From a bacterium ADurb.Bin236 (lineage in GTDB: Bacteria > UBP15 > UBA6099): a DNA stretch of 35,917 nt. The first letter of the stretch is position 1. Every line of letters begins with the position of its first letter. A model generated the notes under the pieces. It saw nothing but the letters and a program-made list of their open reading frames with translations, did no database searches and had not been told where the DNA came from. The translations under genes and the position numbers were made by a program. Positions 1 to 9,180 of the stretch are shown one piece after another. The DNA is taken from contig MWCD01000039.1 of assembly GCA_002069885.1 (NCBI GenBank), positions 1 to 35,917 of the forward strand. The letters run 5' to 3'.

Positions 1-1
1 C

Positions 2-3000
2 AAATTCAACGCGGACAACAAAGCATATATAGCTCCCGCCGTAGCGGTGGGTTCATACAAAGTGGCCGTCTCGAAACCCGGATACGCAGGAGTCATTGAT
101 TCAGCGGCGGTAACGACAAATTGGACAGCCGCTGTGAATCCCGATTTCAACGTTGCGGGCACGGACGCTTTCGGATACCACCTTGTTGTTAAGGTTTATA
201 ACGAATTGAGCGTTGCCATCGCGGGCGCGACGGTAACCCACAACGGGACTCCTTGCACGGTGGTAGGAGGAGCGGGCAGCAACTTCTACTACTGCACTAC
301 GAACACTCCCGGAGCTATCGCAGTTTCAGCCGCCGGTTATATGGATTTGAAAGTCACCCTTGACACGGCGCTCACGAGCGTCGGCGTATCGACAGGGAAT
401 ATGACGGAGATAACGCTGGACGCTGCGACGGCCTGCACGGGCGGAGACCCGGCCGGAACGTCAATAACTTGCAGCGGCTTGAAATACCCCATCAAGGTCG
501 TTGTCGAGGACGAGCTTGGAAATCCGATTAACGGAATAGCGACTAATCAGATTACCCTCGGTGGCAATCCTGCTGATTTCGTAAATGGCAATGAACTTCT
601 TTACAACACGGGCGGAGTTCTTGCCGGAACAGTTCCGGGATACAGGCAGAATACGAGCGTGGCCAGCGGCGCGCTGACGGTTACAGCCGGAACGGCGGTT
701 GATGGTCAGACGGTTCTGAATCTTACGGGCGGAGCCGTTCAATGCGCTGGCGGAACAATAGCCGCAGGCGGCACGCTTGAGTGCGCGGGACTCGGTTTCC
801 CGCTCGTGGTGGACGCGGTTCAGAATGAACTCGGCGACGCGCTGACTCTCGAAGCTACGGATTTCGTGGCGGTTTATTCGTCCGCAGTTAACTGCACGAA
901 TCAGGCGGCGCAAGTTTCAGAAGTTTATCGTGAATTCAACGGCGGAAAATGGTATATAGCTGTAGCAAACGGCACATATTGGGTGAAATACGGAAAGAGC
1001 AGCGCGGGATATGTGAACACCTGCGATTCAACAAGCGTAGCGGTCAGCGCCGCGGGAGCCGTTGTGAAACCCGGATATGTGGGAGCAACGGACGGCCTTG
1101 ATTACGGCGTGAAAGTCCAGTTAATGACGGAGCTTGGCGGAGCAGTTGAGACGACTCCCACTTTGGGAAATCTAACTCTGACTATCGGCGGTGTTTCCGC
1201 AGTGGCTATTAGCGGCAACTACGCGTACTATCCCGTGACGACGACGGGGGCAATTGCGGCAGGCGGTTATAAAGGATATGTCAATGTTGACACAGTAGCC
1301 GACGCGGGCCTTGGCAGCATAACTATCAACGCGTCTAACGCCGGTTCAGGACAGACAGTGATTAATCTAACAGGAGTAGTTGCTTGCGGAGCTGTTCCTG
1401 CGAGCGCGACGACAACCTGTAATGGTTTTGATTTTCAGATTAAAGCGACGTCAGGCGGAGGAGAAGTTGTAACGGACGCCGCGAATGAACTTACGCTGGT
1501 TACCGGCGATACGTTTACGGTGTGCCAAGGGACATCGGATCCGGTGGTTTCAACGGCTTGTGTGGCAGAGACTCCTATCAATTCTGTTTTCAATGGAACG
1601 ACAAGATACATAGCGCCGAACAGAGTAGGTGGAGCTACGTATGTGATGCTGTACAGGTCGGGTTATGTTAAGACGATATCGGCTGCCGCCGCCCCGACGA
1701 CGACAAGCCAAGTTCCTCTTGCTTATACCGGCGCGAACGCGGTGAAGCACTCGATTAAAGTTGTTATTGAAACAGAATTAGGGGAAGTCCCGGCGGCGGT
1801 TTATGCGGCCGGTTCATATACTGTGACAATAGCGACTCAGACATCGACGCAGAGAGTTTTGAACACGAGTTATTTCGCGGTTCCGACTGCAGGCGCGATG
1901 ACTCTCGGCTTTAATAACGGAACGGTAGGATTCCTGAACGTTAGAAACGCCGACGACACGCAGTTGCAGAGCGTGCAGGCGGGCGTGGACGCTCAGACGG
2001 TGGTTACGCTGACCGGCACGGCGCTTTGCACGACGGGAACAAACGTGCCCGCCGGGGACTCCGTGACATGCAGAGGCTTGAGATACCCGGTGCATATCGA
2101 CAGCGCTAATGTTGTCAACGATATCGCCGCCGCTGTTACTCTTGACGGAACTGAAACAATAGAAGTGTGCACGGACGCCACGTATTGCACAGGCGGCCCG
2201 GAAGCTGTCGCCGCTGAGGTTTTCGACACGGACACTTATTACATCATCCCCGGCGCGACTGGAAGCAGGCGGTACTATATCTCGAAAGATGGATATGTCA
2301 GAAGACAATTCAACACTGCGGCGATCAACTATACGCTCGCAGGCACGGCTACGCTTACTCCGTTGTACACCGGAACATCCGCGCTGAAACACAAGTTGAG
2401 AGTTAGGATGAGCGATCAGGTTGCGGGAACGAACTATCTGACCGACATTTCGAAAGCGACGCTGAAATTGATACCCGGTGATATCGCTCCTGTGGCGTAT
2501 GATTCAAACTATTTTTACTTTACTTTCCCAGACGCCACCGACGGCACTTTCGCCCTTCAAGGCGGATACAGGGGGTTCGTCGATCCTACGGACGTCGCTC
2601 TCGCCACTTTCGATGTTAACAACACAGGAAGAACAGAGATAAACATGACTGCCGCTGTCGGAACCGGATGCGGCGGCGGAGTTATCACAACAGGGGCAGT
2701 CAACACCTGCGACCGCCTCAGATTCCAGATAATGATTAACAGAACGGGTGGGGCGTTCCTTACGGAATCCGGAGCGGCTCCGACGAATTTGCTGGTGTCC
2801 GATCAGTTTAAGGTCTGCTCCAATGCGCCTCCGGCTGATCTGTCAACATACACTTGCACGGACATCACGCTAGTGTCGAGATACAGCACTACGGCTCTTT
2901 GGTATCTTGCTCCGGACATTGATGTTGCGACACCCGTTTACGTATGGTTCTATCGCGCGGGATATGTGGAAACAGTCGATTTGGACGCGATAACCGTCGG

Positions 3001-6000
3001 CCCGGCGATAGCTCAGCAGTCGCCCACTTTCTCCACGGCGTGGGATTATGTATTAGGAACCAGAGGCGACAGGATACAGTATCCGATAAGAGTGCATGTG
3101 GCCGACGAATTCGGAACGGCTCTCACGACGCCGTGGACATTGCAGTTCAACGGTGGCGCCTCGACTGTCAACAACGGAGCGAGCAGTTTGTTGTGGACAG
3201 CAACGGTTGCAGCGCCTTTGACGCTCGGCAAGGAAGGTTATCTAAGCATAGACGCGGCAGCGGACACTATGCTTGCGAGCGTCGAGCCCGGCGTTTCCAA
3301 GCAGACGATTGTGACGCTATCCGGAACAACGCCATGCGGCACGGGCGGTTCTGTCGCGGCGGGAACAAGCGCGACATGCAACGGACTTAAGCACAACGTG
3401 ATGGTGAATGTGGGCGATGAGTTGGGCAATGACCTCGACACGCTCGGAATCACGCTTGCAGTAAGCGATATAACTCTCGGCGGAAGCAACGCGAAGGCAG
3501 TGGATGGCAATACGTTATATTACGCGGCTCCCACGGCGGGCGTTCTTGCTCTTGCGTCGAATAACGTAAATCTAGGATTTAAGAATATCAGTACGGCAGT
3601 TGACACGCAGTTGGCTAGCATACAGAGAGAAACCACCAACCGCACTACGATCAATCTCTCCGGAATAACCGCATGCAGCACGGGCGGTTTTGTTCCCACA
3701 GGCACGACAGTTACATGCAACGGGTTGGATTATCAGATAAAGATGCTGAGCGGGGCGGGAAATCTGGAAGACGAGATCGGCGGAACTTTCACGCTTGCTC
3801 AGGCTGATATCGATAACAGCAGGATTGAAGTCTGCAACGTGGTTGATTGCGCGACCTCAGACGCGGCGGTTATGCGCATTTCAGGCGGGTCGATTTACAT
3901 CGCTCCTACAGCGGCCGCAGGCAATAAGTACATTAAGTATGCATTGCCCGGATATATGGAGACGATAGCTCCTGTTATAACGACGACGACGGCCGCCGGC
4001 GCGCCGGTGTCTCCCGTCTTCTCAGGCGCGTCAGGACTGCCCTTCGCGCTGAAACTCGCGGGCGCGGGTGTACAGAATGAACTCGGCGGCGCCGTAACGC
4101 TCGTTGGCACAGGCTCGTTGGCATTGTATCCGACGGCAGGGGATTGCACGGCCGGAACGAACTCGCTAGTTCCCATCGCCGGCCCGACATTCAGCGGCGG
4201 AGACTGGTATGTTGCTGTCGCCGACGGTCTCGGCTATGTCACAAAATACGGACAGAGCGGATATATCACAACTTGCGATGCGGACACAGTTGATGTTGAT
4301 ACTGCGCTTACAGGCGCGCAGGCCGCTCCGGACTTTACGCTTGCAGGAACAGATGGACTCGAATTCTCCGTAAAGCTTGCGCAGGGCGATCTGCTCAATG
4401 AGCTTGGAGATGCGGTCACTCTTGCGGGCGGGGACACGTTCAAGCTTTTCTCGAACCCGGACTGCACGGGCGAGGCTGTTTACATTTCAGGTCCGACGTT
4501 TGACACGGACACGTGGTATGCGGCGGTCGCGGACGGCAATTACACTCCGCAGTACACTCAGAGCGGATACTTGAGAACATGCGACAGCGCGCCGGTGGCG
4601 GTGGCTGTTGCCGGAGGAAGCGCGGGAATAGCCTTCACTGAATCGTTGCCTTTCACAGTGAAATTCGACGAAACGGTTGTTGAAGACGAGCTTGGAAACG
4701 CGCTTGCTTCGCTGGATGGAGCGGGAACGCTTAAACTGTTCGGCTCGCTAGTGGATTGTCAGGCGGGAGCTCCTGAATCTGCATATGTCACTGTTCCTTC
4801 GAACCCGGACGGCAACTGGTATGTGGCTGCTGCCAATGGAACATATTTTGCGAAACTGACAGAACCCGGATATATCGCGACTTGCGATACGACGGGAATA
4901 GTTATTGATAATACATCCGCAACTCCGTTTGCGCCTCAATGGGCGTTGGCGGACGGAGACGGATTGATGTTGCCGGTGAAAGTGGTTGTTGAGGACGTTC
5001 TAGGAAACATGATTACCGGAATTCCCGCCGGAGCCATCACAATAGGCGGGACCGGCGCGGTGGCTGGCAGCGGTCTCACGAATGAGTTGTATTATGCGGT
5101 ATCCGCACCCGGACTGCTCGAAGGCGGCGTGTCGGGATACATGGAAGTGCATACGGTTTCCGGAGCTGCGATAACAGTCACTCCAGGTACTGATGTTGAC
5201 GGGCAGACAGTTATCAGCTTGACGAACGGCGCGACGACTTGCGCCGGCGGACTGATAGCGGCCGGAGACACGGCGACGTGCGCGGGGATAAGCTTCCCGA
5301 TGGTTGTCGACACGGGAGCTGCGGCCGTCCAGAACGAACTTGGGAATTCACTTGCTCCGCTGCTCGGAACGGACACGTTGACGGTTCACGCGGTCGCAGA
5401 TTGCGCGACAGGCGCAAGCCCCGTCGGCACGGCTACTTTCAACGGCGGTAAATGGTATGTAAGCGGACTGACGGATGCCACGACATATTCAGCTAGATAC
5501 GGCAGAGCCGGATACGTGCCTTCCTGCGACGTTGAAGGAAAGACGATTGATGTTACGGGCGTCGCTGTGAATCCTGATTTTACGCTCGCAGGAACAGACG
5601 GCGTTAAGTTCCAACTGAAAGTCGTTGTGAACGACGAACTTGGAAATCCGATTAACGACACTACAGTGAGACACGGCGCGACTGTCGCTCCGTTCTCTTC
5701 AGGCAATTCTTATTACTTTAACACCACTGTAGCCGGAGACGTGTCATCGACAAGAGCCGGTTACATCACGTCGAACACAGGCAGAGACACTTCTCTTTCA
5801 AATGTTCCTGTGGCGACGACACAGCAGAGAGTAATAACATTTGACGGCGCTACATACTGCACGGTTGACAACACGACCAGTTACGCGATTCCTTGCGCCG
5901 GACAGAAGTTCTATCTAAAGGTTGTGGCGAACGACAGATGGGGCAATGCGTTGACAGGCCTGACGGTCGCGCACAACGGCGTTCCCCCCGCATACGCGGA

Positions 6001-9000
6001 TGAAGGTGTGGACGGCAATGAGTATTACTTCAACGTCAACGCCACTAACGGTGCGCTAACAGCGGGCACATTGACAGGATACACCGACCTTAACACAGGC
6101 GGAGGCGAGGACACACAAGCCGCATCCATTAACTACAGCAACGTGACGCAGACAGTGGTAACGCTCAACGGAGAAACCCGTTGCACAGGCGGAACACCGG
6201 TCATTGGTCAGAACATAACCTGTAGAGGACTCTATCCGGAAGCGGACTATGTTGTTGCGACAGAAGATGTCGTGACGGGCGAGATTATCGCCACCGAAGG
6301 CAAACTCATAAACATCGACGTTTATGATGTGAACGGCGATCCGTTCATGGTTTCAACGGATCAGTCGGTGACGGTTAATATATCCCTTACCGGCGGTTCT
6401 TCGGCTCCAGCTTCCACAATGAGTATTCTCACAGGTGTCGGCGAGACGAACTGCGATTCCGTTGTGGTTAACAGCGCGACGGATGTGGATTGCACCATTT
6501 CGACGCTCGGAGCTTCTAAAGCAGCTTCCGCTTTCGTGACTGTTTCGGTCCCGATTGTCGGAGATGGAACGGATGTTGATGTTGTTGTGGCAGGGAATCC
6601 TGCTTTTGCAAATAACGGAGCAGCGGACGCTGGAATCGCGGCTCTCGATGTTGTCCCCGGACCTCTTGCGACTCTTGAGATCGCGGGCGAACCGCTATCC
6701 ACAATAGCAGGAGACCCATTTGTCGGCGATATTACGGTAACTGCTAAGGATGCTGAAGGAAATGTTAAAACTGATTACGAAGGAACTGTGACATTCACAT
6801 CTAACGATGCTAATGCAACATTGCCCGCTGATTACACATTCACGTTGCTCGACGCGGGAGTGAAGACGTTCGCAGCGGCCGGATTTACGCTTGCGACGGC
6901 TCCGACGCTGACGGCAACGATAACGGTTGAAGACACCGTGGCGGTAGGACCGATTAACGTCACGACTGCGAACATAGAAGTGGTTCCGGGAGCGTTGTCA
7001 TACTTCACGATAACGGGAGTTCCCGCAGCGGCTGTGGCGGGGACGGCGTTTGCGACGCCTGCCAATGACTTAATCGTGACGGCATACGACGCGCAGGACA
7101 ACGTGAAGACGGATTACACGGGAACGATAGCGTTCACATCGACGGACGGGGCCGCGACGCTTCCTGCCAACTATCCGTTCTTAGTGGGAGACGCTGGAAC
7201 GAAGACATTTGCCGGAAGCGCGTTCACGTTGAACACGACCGGAAACCAGACGATAACGATAACGGACGCAGTGGCTGTTATAAGTGAAGTCACAGGCAAT
7301 ATCAACGTTGCCGCAGGAGCGTTGTCTTACTTCACAATAACGGGAGCGCCTGCGACGACTTATGCCGGGATAGCCTTCACGAATCCGGTGACTGTCACAG
7401 CTTATGACGCGCAGGATAATATCAAGACGAACTACACAGGCGAAATTGAGTTCACTTCGCCTGAGGATGCGCTAGCGACGCTGCCCGCCAACTACACTTT
7501 CGTCGGCGGAGACAACGGAGCGAAGATATTTGCGGGAGCGGAGTTCATTTTGAGAACCACGCCGTCTGCCACCATAGTGGTGACGGATACGGCGACAAGT
7601 ATCAATGAGGACACGGGCGGAATCATAGTGGTCAATCCGGGGACTCTCGGGGCTATAGAGATAACCGGCGCGCCCGCGACAATTAAGGCAGGAGAGGCAT
7701 TCAGCGGAGACATAACAGTCACTGCGTACGACCTGATCGGCAATGTAAAGACCGACTATGTGGGAACTGTCACATTCACATCGTCCGACGCAGACGCCGA
7801 GATTCCCGCTGATTACACGTTTGTTCTAGGCGACGCAGGCGTAAAGGTGTTCGCCGCCGCTGATTTCAAACTATTCGCGGCGACATTGACGGCCACAATT
7901 ACAGTAACGGACGAATTCGAGGAAGAATCCGGCTCGACTGGAAATATCGAAGTGACAGCTGACGCAGAACAGCTGAACCCGGTTAACCTCGCGTCTGTTG
8001 TCACTATTGCTTTTCCCGGAACGACAACATACGCAAACGACCTTGCACAGATAGTGCTTGAATATCCGACTACGGATCAGATCGATATACTCAAAATGCT
8101 TATCGCTGACGGTGTCACGACATATCCGGTTACTATCCACATCTTTGACAATTGGGGCAACCCGGTGCCGGGAGTTCAGGTTTACCTGATTAGGATTGAC
8201 GGCGGAGCGGGCAGGGTAGTTGCTAGAGTAGCCGGAGAAGTGTCCGGATTCGATGTTCCCGCTGTTACTGATGAAACTGGCGCGGCAGTATTCAACTTGG
8301 TGTCGGACGAAGGCGGAGAATTCGAATTCGTGGTTAGATACCAGACTGAGGACGGCGATATCATCGGGCCGAATTCCTTCAGGATTTCGTTCCAGATTGC
8401 TGACACGCATGCGCCGACACTGACAGTGACGGAAAACGGGGATATAGAAGTATCGCTGGCTGACAACGATATCTTTGAAATCGGTCAGGATATCACACTT
8501 AACTTCTCAGTGTACGACGATCCGTCCGACACATCGGGGATAGATCTTGCGGCAATCAAGCTGTATGTTGACGGAACGGCAATTGTGAATGGCGCGCAGG
8601 AAAGCGCGAGAATAGCTCATAGAAGCGGAAATCAGGTTGTGCCCGGAGCTTCGAGTTGTGAATTCAATCCGGCAACCTTGGAAGGTGTGTGCGTATGGGA
8701 TACCGACGGCGTTCCTGCGGCTGGCACCTATAACCTCACTCTGGAAGTGGCTGACAATCACGGCAACCTAGTGACGCGAACATTCGCGATACGGATGGTG
8801 GCTGCGGGCAGCTTCGTGTTCGACGAAGTGTATGCGATGCCGAACCCGATGGTTTTGCCCGGAACCGGCTCAAGCTTCACCTTCCAATCGTCCAGACCCG
8901 GTGTTGTCACAATAGAGGTTTATTCCAGCACGGGAAGGCTCGTATATACGACTACAGCCGCCTCCAGCGCAGGATTCAATCAGATTCCGTGGGATGGAAG

Positions 9001-9109
9001 AGCGATGGGCGGAGACTATGTGGCTGCCGGCGTGTACTTCTACAGGATTATCGGATCGTTCGGCGGAACTAATTTTGAGAGCAAGGGCAAGATAGCGGTG
9101 ATTAAGTAA
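2..9109 (+). CDS. Giant repeat-rich secreted surface protein, 5' partial
   Basis: The frame is open from base 2 to the stop at 9107-9109 (about 3035 residues visible), and repeat sequence is already under way at the edge, so the true start lies upstream. The first about 2080 residues are roughly 20 degenerate units with recurring ELG(N/D), (F)NGGKWYIA and SGY(V/I) signatures and paired cysteines ending CxGL. Residues about 2218-2652 are four Ig-like repeats. One or two further Ig-like domains follow (near FDNWGNPVPGVQVYL and a segment starting HAPTLTV). From about residue 2939 a FlgD-Ig/Por-type C-terminal domain is seen (MPNPM, then VYSSTGRLV, then DGRAMGGDYVAAGVYFYRI). Such domains dock secreted proteins to the cell surface, as in type IX secretion cargo. 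An adhesin or stalk-like role is inference. The stop overlaps a possible ATG of the next gene, so the two are probably co-transcribed. Confidence 0.85.
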   Translation, partial: KFNADNKAYIAPAVAVGSYKVAVSKPGYAGVIDSAAVTTNWTAAVNPDFNVAGTDAFGYHLVVKVYNELSVAIAGATVTHNGTPCTVVGGAGSNFYYCTTNTPGAIAVSAAGYMDLKVTLDTALTSVGVSTGNMTEITLDAATACTGGDPAGTSITCSGLKYPIKVVVEDELGNPINGIATNQITLGGNPADFVNGNELLYNTGGVLAGTVPGYRQNTSVASGALTVTAGTAVDGQTVLNLTGGAVQCAGGTIAAGGTLECAGLGFPLVVDAVQNELGDALTLEATDFVAVYSSAVNCTNQAAQVSEVYREFNGGKWYIAVANGTYWVKYGKSSAGYVNTCDSTSVAVSAAGAVVKPGYVGATDGLDYGVKVQLMTELGGAVETTPTLGNLTLTIGGVSAVAISGNYAYYPVTTTGAIAAGGYKGYVNVDTVADAGLGSITINASNAGSGQTVINLTGVVACGAVPASATTTCNGFDFQIKATSGGGEVVTDAANELTLVTGDTFTVCQGTSDPVVSTACVAETPINSVFNGTTRYIAPNRVGGATYVMLYRSGYVKTISAAAAPTTTSQVPLAYTGANAVKHSIKVVIETELGEVPAAVYAAGSYTVTIATQTSTQRVLNTSYFAVPTAGAMTLGFNNGTVGFLNVRNADDTQLQSVQAGVDAQTVVTLTGTALCTTGTNVPAGDSVTCRGLRYPVHIDSANVVNDIAAAVTLDGTETIEVCTDATYCTGGPEAVAAEVFDTDTYYIIPGATGSRRYYISKDGYVRRQFNTAAINYTLAGTATLTPLYTGTSALKHKLRVRMSDQVAGTNYLTDISKATLKLIPGDIAPVAYDSNYFYFTFPDATDGTFALQGGYRGFVDPTDVALATFDVNNTGRTEINMTAAVGTGCGGGVITTGAVNTCDRLRFQIMINRTGGAFLTESGAAPTNLLVSDQFKVCSNAPPADLSTYTCTDITLVSRYSTTALWYLAPDIDVATPVYVWFYRAGYVETVDLDAITVGPAIAQQSPTFSTAWDYVLGTRGDRIQYPIRVHVADEFGTALTTPWTLQFNGGASTVNNGASSLLWTATVAAPLTLGKEGYLSIDAAADTMLASVEPGVSKQTIVTLSGTTPCGTGGSVAAGTSATCNGLKHNVMVNVGDELGNDLDTLGITLAVSDITLGGSNAKAVDGNTLYYAAPTAGVLALASNNVNLGFKNISTAVDTQLASIQRETTNRTTINLSGITACSTGGFVPTGTTVTCNGLDYQIKMLSGAGNLEDEIGGTFTLAQADIDNSRIEVCNVVDCATSDAAVMRISGGSIYIAPTAAAGNKYIKYALPGYMETIAPVITTTTAAGAPVSPVFSGASGLPFALKLAGAGVQNELGGAVTLVGTGSLALYPTAGDCTAGTNSLVPIAGPTFSGGDWYVAVADGLGYVTKYGQSGYITTCDADTVDVDTALTGAQAAPDFTLAGTDGLEFSVKLAQGDLLNELGDAVTLAGGDTFKLFSNPDCTGEAVYISGPTFDTDTWYAAVADGNYTPQYTQSGYLRTCDSAPVAVAVAGGSAGIAFTESLPFTVKFDETVVEDELGNALASLDGAGTLKLFGSLVDCQAGAPESAYVTVPSNPDGNWYVAAANGTYFAKLTEPGYIATCDTTGIVIDNTSATPFAPQWALADGDGLMLPVKVVVEDVLGNMITGIPAGAITIGGTGAVAGSGLTNELYYAVSAPGLLEGGVSGYMEVHTVSGAAITVTPGTDVDGQTVISLTNGATTCAGGLIAAGDTATCAGISFPMVVDTGAAAVQNELGNSLAPLLGTDTLTVHAVADCATGASPVGTATFNGGKWYVSGLTDATTYSARYGRAGYVPSCDVEGKTIDVTGVAVNPDFTLAGTDGVKFQLKVVVNDELGNPINDTTVRHGATVAPFSSGNSYYFNTTVAGDVSSTRAGYITSNTGRDTSLSNVPVATTQQRVITFDGATYCTVDNTTSYAIPCAGQKFYLKVVANDRWGNALTGLTVAHNGVPPAYADEGVDGNEYYFNVNATNGALTAGTLTGYTDLNTGGGEDTQAASINYSNVTQTVVTLNGETRCTGGTPVIGQNITCRGLYPEADYVVATEDVVTGEIIATEGKLINIDVYDVNGDPFMVSTDQSVTVNISLTGGSSAPASTMSILTGVGETNCDSVVVNSATDVDCTISTLGASKAASAFVTVSVPIVGDGTDVDVVVAGNPAFANNGAADAGIAALDVVPGPLATLEIAGEPLSTIAGDPFVGDITVTAKDAEGNVKTDYEGTVTFTSNDANATLPADYTFTLLDAGVKTFAAAGFTLATAPTLTATITVEDTVAVGPINVTTANIEVVPGALSYFTITGVPAAAVAGTAFATPANDLIVTAYDAQDNVKTDYTGTIAFTSTDGAATLPANYPFLVGDAGTKTFAGSAFTLNTTGNQTITITDAVAVISEVTGNINVAAGALSYFTITGAPATTYAGIAFTNPVTVTAYDAQDNIKTNYTGEIEFTSPEDALATLPANYTFVGGDNGAKIFAGAEFILRTTPSATIVVTDTATSINEDTGGIIVVNPGTLGAIEITGAPATIKAGEAFSGDITVTAYDLIGNVKTDYVGTVTFTSSDADAEIPADYTFVLGDAGVKVFAAADFKLFAATLTATITVTDEFEEESGSTGNIEVTADAEQLNPVNLASVVTIAFPGTTTYANDLAQIVLEYPTTDQIDILKMLIADGVTTYPVTIHIFDNWGNPVPGVQVYLIRIDGGAGRVVARVAGEVSGFDVPAVTDETGAAVFNLVSDEGGEFEFVVRYQTEDGDIIGPNSFRISFQIADTHAPTLTVTENGDIEVSLADNDIFEIGQDITLNFSVYDDPSDTSGIDLAAIKLYVDGTAIVNGAQESARIAHRSGNQVVPGASSCEFNPATLEGVCVWDTDGVPAAGTYNLTLEVADNHGNLVTRTFAIRMVAAGSFVFDEVYAMPNPMVLPGTGSSFTFQSSRPGVVTIEVYSSTGRLVYTTTAASSAGFNQIPWDGRAMGGDYVAAGVYFYRIIGSFGGTNFESKGKIAVIK
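6653..7957 (+). repeat. Four tandem Ig-like protein repeats
   Basis: Four in-frame coding repeats start near 6653, 6983, 7310 and 7634 and are about 330, 327, 324 and 324 bp long. Each begins (V/A/N)xGxL and carries ITVTAYDxxxNVKTDY, then a (T/S)FTS strand, then PA(D/N)Y and GDxGxKxFA. The similarity is clear at protein level. They form a rod-like section between the cysteine-repeat region and the C-terminal domains. Family: bacterial Ig-like surface repeats. Confidence 0.85.
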
Positions 9110-9180
9110 TGGTTAATATAGAGAAGAGAGGTTTCCGACGGACGAATTCGGAGCCTAAAAGAAGAAAGGAGCAGCACAAC

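Noticed and set aside
6653-7957. Possible CRISPR or DNA tandem repeat
   Set aside because: The 320-330-base period is a diverged protein-level repeat without identical DNA repeats or unique short spacers.
9109-9180. ATG 9109 as start of the PorV-like gene
   Set aside because: It would place 24 charged residues before a clear signal peptide, and GTG 9181 has its own SD.
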